Assembly: GCA_039715165.1 (NCBI GenBank)
Contig: JBDLHX010000046.1
Span: 1 to 17,779 of the forward strand
DNA: 17,779 nucleotides
Reading direction: 5' to 3'
DNA from: JAHEEL01 sp039715165
GTDB lineage: Bacteria; Actinomycetota; Acidimicrobiia; Spongiisociales; UBA5794
The translations under genes and the position numbers were made by a program. Numbering within the stretch: position 1 is the stretch's first letter; every line of letters begins with the position of its first letter. Below are positions 6,364 through 13,500 of this stretch, piece after piece. The notes below the pieces were generated by a model. The model was not told the DNA's origin, did no database searches, and saw only the letters and a program-made list of their open reading frames with translations.

Positions 6364-9164
6364 CCGAAACGCCTTCCGGCCCACGCCGCTCCAACGAGAA
6401 GGATCATCCAGCCGGCGGCAACGATCGCGAGCGAGCGCCGATCACCGATCGGGTCGAACCCGACCCAACCGGCGGAGGCAGACGCCTTGTTCGCCCAGCT
6501 CACCTGTTCCCACTCGCCGGGTCCCCAACGCGCATTCGCATTGTCGCGAATCTCGAGACCTGTTCCGAACTCCGGCTTTCCTTCGTAGCCGGTCCCGGTG
6601 CGCGTCCACTCGGTCCCGCTGTCACTCACGGCACGCACGGCATGATCGGCTTCGTTCTCGAACGTTGTGTTGGCGAGCCCCCCTCCGAGCGGCACGAGAT
6701 CGAGCTGCCCGGCGAAGACGTTCCTCCACGCTTCGGCGAACGTGTCGCGTTCACCATCCGAGAGGATGACGATCCACCGAATGCCATACGGGGCGAGCAA
6801 TCCGCCGGCTCGATTGGTCTCCCCTTCGATGATGCTCTGGAGCGTGCCGGCGAATGCTTCATCACCTGATAGCGGCTCGTGCAGGTACGTCTCCCAGGAT
6901 GCCGGCATCGGCGCTGAGACGAGCCGGTAGGCCGCCCCTGCGATGATCCGATTGTCACCGGGCAACTCGCCCGGGGCACCGACGACGAGGATCCGCGAAG
7001 CACTCGGGTCGCCGGGCCGAGCGGCGGTGAACGCGAACGCCCCGCGGTACTCATCGGCCGGGTAGCCGGCTCTGCCTCCTGGAAGCGTGACCGCAACCGT
7101 GGCAACGAGGAACACGGCCGCTGCCACCGAAACGCCGGCGACGATGCGCCGCCATCCACCGATCTCTCGGACGCGGGTGATCGCCTCGAACGTGGCACCG
7201 ACGATGAGAGCGAGACCGATCGCCACGAGAGTACGACCTGCGGATCCAACTTCCCGCCCTGCGCCGAGTCCGAACGAACGTGCAAGAAATGCCCCAATTG
7301 CCACGACGATCGCTCCCCACCCCGCCAGAAGGGCGAGCCGGTGCGGCGCGGCGATGAGCGTGAGCGCCGCTGCAACGGCTGCGGCGGTTCCGGTCACGGT
7401 CGGGATGACCCAGAAGGCGTCGCCGCTCGTGGCGAATTGTTCGAGGTCCGCGATAGTGAGCCACGGAAGCAGAACCGGGATCGCGAGTACGGCCCCGAGG
7501 ACCGACACGAGCACGGCGCGCCAGGCCGTGGCATCGGTCAGGTTGAGCAGAGCCCAGAGGAGAAGAAGGCTCGCCGGAACGAGTACGCCGAGGGGCGACA
7601 ACACGGCGATGAACCCGAGGAGGGCCGCGACGGCCAAGACCCGTCCGATTCTCCCGAGCCACGAGCCGGCCATCGGGGCAAGGGCGAACCGCATCGTCCA
7701 GGGAATGAATGCAAGGGCGGCGGCCCAGCCGACCGCCGTGTCCTGAGCGACGGCTTGGGCGCCGGCACCGGCAACGAGGACGACCCCGGCCAGCGTTCCG
7801 GCGACGGCTCGCACGCCCCACGTGCGCAGGAGGCGAACCGTTCCCCAGATACCCATCAACCACGATCCGGCCACGAGCGCAAACTCCGCGAACCGGCGAT
7901 CGTCAAAGAGGATCACCTGGACGAGTCCGGCGAATCCGATGAATGGGCGCAGCGGCTCGATCGATCCGAGCCCCGCAGGGTTCCATCCCCCGGCATAGGC
8001 GGACATCGCCGCAGGGCCGGACTCGCTGAAGGGGAGGCTGTAGCCGACTGCCGGCAGGCCGACCGCCCAAATGCTGCGCGTGGCTATGAACACGAAGGCG
8101 AACGCCACAATGCCGACGACGAACGATGGACGGCGAAGCTCCTCGCCGAGCGCTTCGACCGACAGGCGGTCCTCACCGGGGAGCCGGTCGCGAACGGCCT
8201 CCGAGAGCTCGGTGAAGACCTTCTTCAGCGCAACGGAACCGCCGATCTGATATCGGAAGAGTTCGCCGTCGCCCACGACCCGGCCTCTCCGTGCGGAGCG
8301 GCGCTCCCGGATCGTGCCGGGGAGCTTCGCGAGGTTCCAGAGCCACGCCCTGAGCCAGTGGAAAAACCGCCAGCGTCCCAGAAAGAGGGAGAGGAAGGAC
8401 TGGGCGAGCCCGGAGAGGAAGGCGAGCGGCAATGCCCACGCGAGCGTGATCGGCCCATAGACCTTGATCATCGCCCGGATTCGACCTGCACGTTCCCGCC
8501 ACCGATCGATGGATGCGGAGTCGTCGGATGCAAGGACCTCGGACGAAGGGACGACGACGACGCGTGCACCGCGCATCCGGGCGCGCTGGCAGAAGTCGAC
8601 CGATCCCGAGAGCCGGGGCATTGCAGGATCTGGTCCCCCGAGCCCACGGGCGAGGTCGGCTCTCACGAGCGTGGAGTGACCGCCGACGGCTGCAACGTCT
8701 CTCACGACGTCGTACTGGCCCTGGTCTCGTTCGTCCTCGTCGAAGCCCGTGTAGGGGGTCTCGAAGACGTCGGTAGCGAATCCTGCGGACAGCAACCGGT
8801 CCGGATTGGCGACGTCGAGGATCTTCGAGCCTGCGATGGCGGCGTCGAGCCGCGCCGACTCTCTCACGAGCGCTCCGAGAGCGTCGGGCCGTGGCTGTGT
8901 GCCTTCGGTGACGAACCAGAGGTATGACGCATCTCTCGAAGCGTCGAGGACGGCGCCGGTCGAAGCGGTCCACTCAACCTCGAACGCGGTCGCGGCGTGT
9001 CGGGCGTTCGCGTCTCCCCCGACCACGATGATCCGCAGCGTTTCGTAGACTTGCGAGCGGACTGCTGCGATGGTGTCGGAGAGATCGGTACCGCGTCGGC
9101 CAAGGATCGCGACCGCGACGGATGCTGGGGGTGTGCCCTCAGGAGGAATCATGAGCGATGACAT
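6360..9164 (-). CDS. Large GT2-like protein with C-terminal multi-pass membrane domain
   Basis: A 934-residue protein. Residues about 14-215 resemble a GT-A family 2 glycosyltransferase: a VAVAILGRRG start strand, RSQVYETLRIIVVGG, a YLWFVTEGTQ...PDAL segment (81-95) and VDFCQRARMRGARV (189-202). About twelve or thirteen transmembrane helices follow (from about 237 on), with an extracytoplasmic domain near 700-890 and a final helix before GRRFG. Unusually, the place where GT2 enzymes carry the metal-binding DxD reads TEG, so catalysis is in doubt. The stop overlaps DUF5719 (ATGA), so the two are co-translated. The start is ATG 9164 or ATG 9152; neither has a strong Shine-Dalgarno, and both fall inside or against cofD. 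The linkage to DUF5719 and cofD is a recurrent actinobacterial arrangement. It probably acts in envelope polysaccharide assembly; donor and acceptor are unknown. Confidence 0.8.
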   Translation of the reverse strand: MSSLMIPPEGTPPASVAVAILGRRGTDLSDTIAAVRSQVYETLRIIVVGGDANARHAATAFEVEWTASTGAVLDASRDASYLWFVTEGTQPRPDALGALVRESARLDAAIAGSKILDVANPDRLLSAGFATDVFETPYTGFDEDERDQGQYDVVRDVAAVGGHSTLVRADLARGLGGPDPAMPRLSGSVDFCQRARMRGARVVVVPSSEVLASDDSASIDRWRERAGRIRAMIKVYGPITLAWALPLAFLSGLAQSFLSLFLGRWRFFHWLRAWLWNLAKLPGTIRERRSARRGRVVGDGELFRYQIGGSVALKKVFTELSEAVRDRLPGEDRLSVEALGEELRRPSFVVGIVAFAFVFIATRSIWAVGLPAVGYSLPFSESGPAAMSAYAGGWNPAGLGSIEPLRPFIGFAGLVQVILFDDRRFAEFALVAGSWLMGIWGTVRLLRTWGVRAVAGTLAGVVLVAGAGAQAVAQDTAVGWAAALAFIPWTMRFALAPMAGSWLGRIGRVLAVAALLGFIAVLSPLGVLVPASLLLLWALLNLTDATAWRAVLVSVLGAVLAIPVLLPWLTIADLEQFATSGDAFWVIPTVTGTAAAVAAALTLIAAPHRLALLAGWGAIVVAIGAFLARSFGLGAGREVGSAGRTLVAIGLALIVGATFEAITRVREIGGWRRIVAGVSVAAAVFLVATVAVTLPGGRAGYPADEYRGAFAFTAARPGDPSASRILVVGAPGELPGDNRIIAGAAYRLVSAPMPASWETYLHEPLSGDEAFAGTLQSIIEGETNRAGGLLAPYGIRWIVILSDGERDTFAEAWRNVFAGQLDLVPLGGGLANTTFENEADHAVRAVSDSGTEWTRTGTGYEGKPEFGTGLEIRDNANARWGPGEWEQVSWANKASASAGWVGFDPIGDRRSLAIVAAGWMILLVGAAWAGRRFG
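9141..9146 (+). promoter_or_regulatory. Ribosome-binding site of cofD (AGGAGG)
   Basis: A perfect AGGAGG 4 nt before the ATG at 9151. It fixes the cofD start and rejects the open-frame extension to 9070, which lies inside the divergent GT2 gene. Confidence 0.8.
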
Positions 9165-10113
9165 TCAAGGACCGAACTCGCCATATTCCAACCCTATCGC
9201 CGTTCTGCTCGCCGGCGGAGTAGGCGGAGCACGAGCAGCGAAGGCTCTCACGGCAGCGTTCCCCGGCGATCGACTCGCCGTGATCGGCAACATCGGCGAC
9301 GACGAGCGCGTGTACGGGACCCACGTCTCCGCCGATCTCGACACGGTCGTCTACACGCTCGCCGGCATCGAGGGACCCCACGGATGGGGCGTTGCCGGTG
9401 ACACATTCGCTGCAATGGATCGTCTCTCCGAACTCGGTGTGGACACGGCGTTCAGGCTCGGGGATCGCGATCTCGCGACGTGCCTGCTGCGAACCGAGAT
9501 GCTCGCCTCTGGGAAGACGATCTCGGAGGCGACGGCGGCCATCCGCAAGGGACTCGGGGTCGACACCGTCGTGCTCCCCGCCTCGGATGACCCCGTGCGC
9601 ACGAAGATCCGAGTCGCCGACGGCTCCTGGCTCGACTTCCAGGACTACTTCGTAGTGCGCGGGCATCGCGATCGCGTCGTCGACGTCGAGTATGCGGGCG
9701 CCGAGCATGCCGCCCCGGCCCCGGGTGTCATCGAAGCGATCCGGGGAGCAGAACTCGTCATCATCGCCCCCTCGAATCCGCACCTGTCGATCTACCCGAT
9801 CCTCGCCGTTCCCGGTGTGCGTAAGGCGATCTCCGACAAGGCGAGAGTGATCGCTGTGAGCCCGCTCTTCGGTGGGCAGGCGCTCAAGGGCCCCGCTCAT
9901 GAGGTGATGGCGTCGCTCGGCCTCCCACCAGGGACGGATGGCATCGTCGCGGCGTACGACGGACTCATCACCGATCTCGTCATCGACGCCGGTGACGCAG
10001 CCGACATCGGCAAACTCCCGAGGCCGGTCCTCGGGCATGCGACCGATACGAGAATGCGAACTGCCGACGAAGGACACCGCTTCTCTGCCTGGTTCCAGGA
10101 GACGTTCACATGA
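9151..10113 (+). CDS. cofD: CofD/FbiA, 2-phospho-L-lactate (or phosphoenolpyruvyl) transferase for F420 biosynthesis
   Basis: A 320-residue cytoplasmic enzyme that transfers the phospho-lactyl or enolpyruvyl moiety from the activated guanosine diphosphate donor to the deazaflavin Fo, giving F420-0 or dehydro-F420-0. Family motifs are visible: AGGVGGAR (21-28), NIGDDE (47-52), GDRDLA (104-109), LPASDDPVRT (142-151) and PSNPHLSI (207-214). Length is typical. The start is set by AGGAGG just upstream. It is coupled to cofE by an ATGA overlap. In mycobacteria the equivalent gene (fbiA) uses the phosphoenolpyruvate-derived donor; which donor is used here cannot be read from the sequence. The divergent GT2-like gene starts within a few bases, so the promoter must lie inside that gene. 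Confidence 0.95.
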   Translation: MSDDIQGPNSPYSNPIAVLLAGGVGGARAAKALTAAFPGDRLAVIGNIGDDERVYGTHVSADLDTVVYTLAGIEGPHGWGVAGDTFAAMDRLSELGVDTAFRLGDRDLATCLLRTEMLASGKTISEATAAIRKGLGVDTVVLPASDDPVRTKIRVADGSWLDFQDYFVVRGHRDRVVDVEYAGAEHAAPAPGVIEAIRGAELVIIAPSNPHLSIYPILAVPGVRKAISDKARVIAVSPLFGGQALKGPAHEVMASLGLPPGTDGIVAAYDGLITDLVIDAGDAADIGKLPRPVLGHATDTRMRTADEGHRFSAWFQETFT

Positions 10114-10805
10114 GCATCGAGATCATCCCGGTCCGCGGCATTCCCGACGTTGCTCCGGGAGATGATCTCTCATCGATGATCGGTGATGCACTCGATGCAT
10201 CCGGCATCGTTCTCGCCGATCGCGACATCCTCGTCGTCACCCACAAGATCGTCTCGAAGGCTGAGGGAAGAATCGAAGCCGCGCCGACTGATCAGGACTA
10301 CCGCGAACTCGTCGATCGAGAGGCTCGTTCGGTTCTCCGCAGGCGAGGCGATCTCGTGATCGCTCAGACCGAGCACGGGTTCATCTGCGCCAACGCAGGC
10401 GTCGACCGCTCGAATGTCGAAGACGGTCGGGCGGTTCTCCTCCCCGTCGATCCCGACCGATCCGCGCATCGCATCCGCATGCGACTCGAACAGACGGCCG
10501 GGGTGTCGATCGCCGTCGTCGTCACCGACACATTCGGCCGACCGTGGCGGCGCGGGCTCGTCGACGTCGCGATCGGCGTCTCAGGTCTGCCCGCAATCCT
10601 CGACCTGCGAGGACAACCGGACACCCACGGGCGAGTCATGGAGGCGGCCGAGATCGCGATCGTGGACGAGATCGCCGCCGCGGCGGACCTCGCGATGGGC
10701 AAGACGGATGGCATCCCGGCCGCGATTGTTCGCGGACTCGACCTGACGGGTGATGGCCGCGCCACCGACCTCGTGAGACCCCCGGAAGAAGATCTGTTCC
10801 GATGA
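10110..10805 (+). CDS. cofE: CofE, coenzyme F420-0:L-glutamate ligase (stand-alone)
   Basis: A 231-residue GTP-dependent ligase that adds gamma-linked glutamates to F420-0. Motifs include VTHKIVSKAEGR (43-54), EHGFICANAGVD (88-99), VTDTFGRPWRRG (138-149) and GKTDGIP (197-203), the usual CofE core. It starts with ATGA overlapping the cofD stop. Mycobacterial FbiB is about 450 residues because it carries a C-terminal nitroreductase-like domain that reduces dehydro-F420-0; this protein ends after the CofE domain, like archaeal CofE. If the dehydro route is used, a separate reductase must exist elsewhere in the genome. Assignment is secure; the number of glutamates added is unknown. Confidence 0.94.
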   Translation: MSIEIIPVRGIPDVAPGDDLSSMIGDALDASGIVLADRDILVVTHKIVSKAEGRIEAAPTDQDYRELVDREARSVLRRRGDLVIAQTEHGFICANAGVDRSNVEDGRAVLLPVDPDRSAHRIRMRLEQTAGVSIAVVVTDTFGRPWRRGLVDVAIGVSGLPAILDLRGQPDTHGRVMEAAEIAIVDEIAAAADLAMGKTDGIPAAIVRGLDLTGDGRATDLVRPPEEDLFR

Positions 10806-10889
10806 GTCACGAGTTGCGAATCGCGAGACACGAGATGTCGCAGGGCGCCTCTCTCCGACGACCTGGAACCCAGGACTCGGGACTCACCT
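10806..10889 (+). repeat. Degenerate short-word repeat region between cofE and the Fpg-like gene
   Basis: The 84-bp gap is built from variants of CACGAG/GCGAG (ACGAG, TCGCGAG, ACACGAG) and then GGACTCGGGACTC. A small hairpin, CCTGG-AAC-CCAGG, is at 10862-10874. No ORF or clear promoter is seen. It looks like a decayed tandem-repeat or intergenic repeat element; copies elsewhere in the genome cannot be checked here. Confidence 0.4.
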
Positions 10890-11777
10890 GTGCCTGAGCT
10901 TCCCGAAATCGAGGCCTACCTCCACGCTCTGCGGCCTCGCATCGTCGGAAGGAATCTCGTCGGTGTGCGCGTCCAGAGCTTCTCGGTGTTGCGCACCTAC
11001 GACCCTCCGATCGAGGCCGTCGCCGGCCGCACCGTGACCGGCGCAGATCGTCTCGGCAAACGGATCGTGCTCCACGTCGACGACGACCTGCACCTCGTGA
11101 TCCACCTCATGGTGGCGGGACGGCTCACTTGGAAGCCGCCCGGCGCCGCATTGCCGAAGCGCCACGGCCTCGCGGCGTTCGACTTCGACGAGGGATCCCT
11201 CCTGCTCACTGAGGCGGGGACGAAACGGAGAGCGTCGATCCACGTCGTCGACGATGACGGCCTCGTCGCCCTCGATCCCGGCGGGGCCGAGGTCGATACG
11301 CTCGACATCGACGAGTTCGCCGAACGGCTCGGTCGGGAACGCCACACGCTGAAGCGCACGCTCACCGACCCTTCCCTCTTCTCCGGCATCGGCGGGGCTC
11401 TTGCCGACGAGATCCTCTGGACCGCGAAGCTCTCACCGACGCAGATGAGTACCAATCTCGATCGGGAAGCGATCACCCGGCTTCGCGACGCGGCACAGTC
11501 GACCCTCACCCGGTGGACGAACATCCGCATCGCCGAGACCGGCGACGCGTTCCCCACGAAGGTGACCGCCTTCCATCCCGACATGGCCGTCCACGGCAAG
11601 TTCGGCGAACCGTGCCCGCAGTGCGGAGTACCGGTGCAGCGAATCGTCAGTGACAAGCGCGAGACGAACTACTGCCCGGGATGCCAGACCGAAGGCCGCA
11701 TCCTTGCGGACCGAGCCCTCTCGCGGATCCTCAAGGATGACCGGCCTAAACGCATCGCTGACCTGGTCGACGAGTGA
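10890..11777 (+). CDS. Fpg/Nei-family DNA glycosylase (formamidopyrimidine-DNA glycosylase-like)
   Basis: A 295-residue base-excision repair enzyme that removes oxidised bases and cleaves the abasic site. After Met removal the N-terminus is PELPE, with catalytic Pro and Glu. K57 (GKR) matches the conserved lysine, and HLMVAGR (72-78) carries the intercalating Met. The helix-two-turn-helix lies at about 165-183, and a C-terminal zinc finger has C242, C245, C262 and C265 with RETNYC. In the helix-two-turn-helix the usual GIGN reads GIGG (G169 in place of the phosphate-contacting Asn). The start is GTG at 10890, forced by the MPELPE N-terminus; only a weak GGGA lies upstream. It is downstream of cofDE on the same strand but separated by a repeat-like gap. 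The gene may be Fpg or a Nei-like paralogue; substrate range is uncertain. Confidence 0.9.
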   Translation: MPELPEIEAYLHALRPRIVGRNLVGVRVQSFSVLRTYDPPIEAVAGRTVTGADRLGKRIVLHVDDDLHLVIHLMVAGRLTWKPPGAALPKRHGLAAFDFDEGSLLLTEAGTKRRASIHVVDDDGLVALDPGGAEVDTLDIDEFAERLGRERHTLKRTLTDPSLFSGIGGALADEILWTAKLSPTQMSTNLDREAITRLRDAAQSTLTRWTNIRIAETGDAFPTKVTAFHPDMAVHGKFGEPCPQCGVPVQRIVSDKRETNYCPGCQTEGRILADRALSRILKDDRPKRIADLVDE

Positions 11778-11805
11778 CAGGTAGCGGGCGGTTACGAAGT
11801 ACTGA

Positions 11806-12747
11806 CTACTGCCTTCTGAACCAGTCGATCGTCTGGGCGAGGCCGTCGTCGAGGCTCGTCCACGGCTCCCAGCCGAGCGCCGCTTGCGCCGCCGATGCAT
11901 CAAGACAGGAGCGGCGCTGCTCTCCTGCTCGGGCGGCACCGTGGTTCGGCCTGGTCGACGACCCGGCGATTCGCGCCATCTTGGCGTACAGGTCGACGAC
12001 GCTCGTCTCCATACCGGTTCCGATATTGAGGTAGACACCTCCACCCATGAGCCCGGCGCGCCAACAGGCGTCGGTGACGTCCTCGACGAAGACGTAGTCG
12101 CGCGTCTGCATCCCGTCGCCGTAGATAGTCGGTATGCGCCCCGCGAGGAGATCGCCGGAGAAGATGGCGACGACGCCCGCCTCCCCCGCCGGGTCCTGTC
12201 CCGGTCCGTACACGTTGGCGAAACCGAGGGACACGTAGTCGAGGCCGTACGCCCGCTTGAAATAGTCGAGGTAGTCGTCGACGACCTTCTTCGAGACGCC
12301 GTAGGGCGAGTCGGGCTTCCTCGTGATCCGCTCGGGGGTCGGGATCGTGTCGGTGTCTCCGAACGTCGCTCCGCCCGATGATGCAAACACGACACGATCG
12401 GCGCCCGCGTCGCGGGCGGCGAGCAGCACGTTGATCGTGCCGAGCACGTTGATCGACGCATCGTTGACGGGATCGGCGACAGAGACGCGAACGTCGATCT
12501 GCGCGGCCAAGTGGAACACGACCTGCGGAGCGAAACCGATGAAGACATCGCGCAACTCGGGCGCCCGAACATCGATCTGGTGGAAGTGGACGTGGCCGCG
12601 CTCCCGGGCACCGGCGAGACGCGAGAGCATCCCGGTCGACAGATCGTCGACGACGAGCACCTCGGTGCCTTCATCGACGAGCCGCTCCACGAGGTTCGCT
12701 CCGATGAATCCGGCACCGCCGGTCACAACCGCTTTGGTCAAACTCAT
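11806..12747 (-). CDS. NAD-dependent sugar epimerase/dehydratase (GalE-like extended SDR)
   Basis: A 313-residue extended short-chain dehydrogenase with an N-terminal Rossmann motif GGAGFIG (10-16), an acidic VVDDLS after beta-2 that binds the adenosine ribose of NAD, HLAAQIDVRVS, an SSGG segment, the catalytic YGVSK (Tyr-x3-Lys) and YGDGMQTRDYVFVEDV. These fit UDP-glucose 4-epimerase-like enzymes acting on nucleotide sugars in the cytoplasm. The exact sugar is not determinable. The ATG at 12747 shares a base with the birA stop (TAATG) and is preceded by GGAGGAG. The open frame extends upstream to 12918 but lies inside birA out of frame. It converges with the Fpg-like gene, 28 bp apart. It may supply sugars to the envelope genes at the left of the window. 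Confidence 0.9.
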   Translation of the reverse strand: MSLTKAVVTGGAGFIGANLVERLVDEGTEVLVVDDLSTGMLSRLAGARERGHVHFHQIDVRAPELRDVFIGFAPQVVFHLAAQIDVRVSVADPVNDASINVLGTINVLLAARDAGADRVVFASSGGATFGDTDTIPTPERITRKPDSPYGVSKKVVDDYLDYFKRAYGLDYVSLGFANVYGPGQDPAGEAGVVAIFSGDLLAGRIPTIYGDGMQTRDYVFVEDVTDACWRAGLMGGGVYLNIGTGMETSVVDLYAKMARIAGSSTRPNHGAARAGEQRRSCLDASAAQAALGWEPWTSLDDGLAQTIDWFRRQ

Positions 12748-13457
12748 TACTCCTCCGGATCGCTCGGGAGCGTAGCGGGGTCGTTCACGCGCACTTCGCC
12801 GCTGGTGACGGCAACAACCTCCTCGCCCGTGTCGACGAGCAGCGATCCCTCGTCCGAGACGCCGATCGCCGTTCCCGACCCGCCCCGGTACGTCACGAAC
12901 CTGCCGACGGTGACACACGATTGCCGGTACTCGTCGAGGCCCCAGTCGTCGGGGTGAAGGGAGAGGCGTTCGAGCAGGTGATCGGCCCAGGTGCGCGCGA
13001 GGCCGATGGCATCGACCGACCGCGCTCCGTGGTCCGAGAGGGCGGTTGCTCCCTCCATCGGCTCACGCCATGCGAGATTCACACCGCATCCGACCACGAC
13101 CACATCTCCGAACGATTCGGCGAGGAGACCGCCGGCCTTCTTCTCCCCAACCATGAGATCGTTCGGCCAACGGAGGCCGACGGTGACCCCTGAGAGATCC
13201 TCGATCGCCGACCGTGCCGCCAGGCCCGCGACGAGCGGAATGAGGCTCCTGCTCTCGATCGGCCACAGTGGCTCGAGGGCGAGGGATGCAAACATGGCGA
13301 GATCGGGCTCTCTCCACATCCTCCCCATGCGGCCTCTCCCGGCCGTTTGGTGATGAGCGACCACGAGAACCGCGGAGGTCTCGTCGAAACGCTCACGCGC
13401 CTCATCCTGCGTGGACCCGGTCGTGTCGAGTTCGACAACTGCGTATCGTGTAGCCAA
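12747..13457 (-). CDS. birA: Biotin--[acetyl-CoA-carboxylase] ligase, catalytic type without HTH
   Basis: A 236-residue ligase that makes biotinyl-AMP and attaches biotin to the BCCP lysine. Motifs: GSTQDEA (14-20), the biotin/AMP loop QTAGRGRMGR (37-46), RWPNDLMVGEKKAGG (96-110) and GCGVNL (123-128), with a small C-terminal SH3-like domain. There is no N-terminal DNA-binding domain, so it is not a biotin-responsive repressor. I chose the TTG at 13457 because GAGG sits 6 nt upstream and the N-terminus then matches the family; upstream in-frame ATGs fall inside the divergent carboxylase gene. The next gene on this strand (epimerase) overlaps it by 1 nt. Its natural substrate, the BCCP domain, is encoded 3 kb away in the same window. 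Confidence 0.9.
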   Translation of the reverse strand: MATRYAVVELDTTGSTQDEARERFDETSAVLVVAHHQTAGRGRMGRMWREPDLAMFASLALEPLWPIESRSLIPLVAGLAARSAIEDLSGVTVGLRWPNDLMVGEKKAGGLLAESFGDVVVVGCGVNLAWREPMEGATALSDHGARSVDAIGLARTWADHLLERLSLHPDDWGLDEYRQSCVTVGRFVTYRGGSGTAIGVSDEGSLLVDTGEEVVAVTSGEVRVNDPATLPSDPEE

Positions 13458-13473
13458 ACATCCACCTCGATGG

Positions 13474-13484
13474 TCAGATTCTGA
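13474..13484. promoter_or_regulatory. Short palindrome between birA and the carboxylase beta gene
   Basis: TCAGA-T-TCTGA, a perfect 5-bp inverted repeat in the 43-bp divergent gap. It overlaps the probable birA -10 region, so it could be an operator for both genes. Its short length makes chance occurrence possible. Confidence 0.25.
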
Positions 13485-13489
13485 GCCTA
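13484..13489 (-). promoter_or_regulatory. -10-like box (TAGGCT) for birA
   Basis: TAGGCT on the minus strand would place the transcription start about 20 nt before the TTG, leaving room for the GAGG ribosome-binding site. There is no evident -35 match. Confidence 0.35.
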
Positions 13490-13500
13490 CCGGGAGAGCC

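Noticed and set aside
4837..6588. A 583-residue open frame on the plus strand
   Set aside because: Antisense to DUF5719 and the end of the GT2-like gene, with Arg/Asp/Glu-biased composition and no recognisable domain. The minus-strand proteins have signal peptides, motifs and coupling.
7341..8927. A 528-residue open frame on the plus strand
   Set aside because: Antisense to the GT2-like gene, highly charged low-complexity composition, no motif.
12748..12918. A 57-residue N-terminal extension of the epimerase
   Set aside because: It lies inside birA out of frame and precedes the true N-terminal Rossmann start, which has GGAGG upstream.
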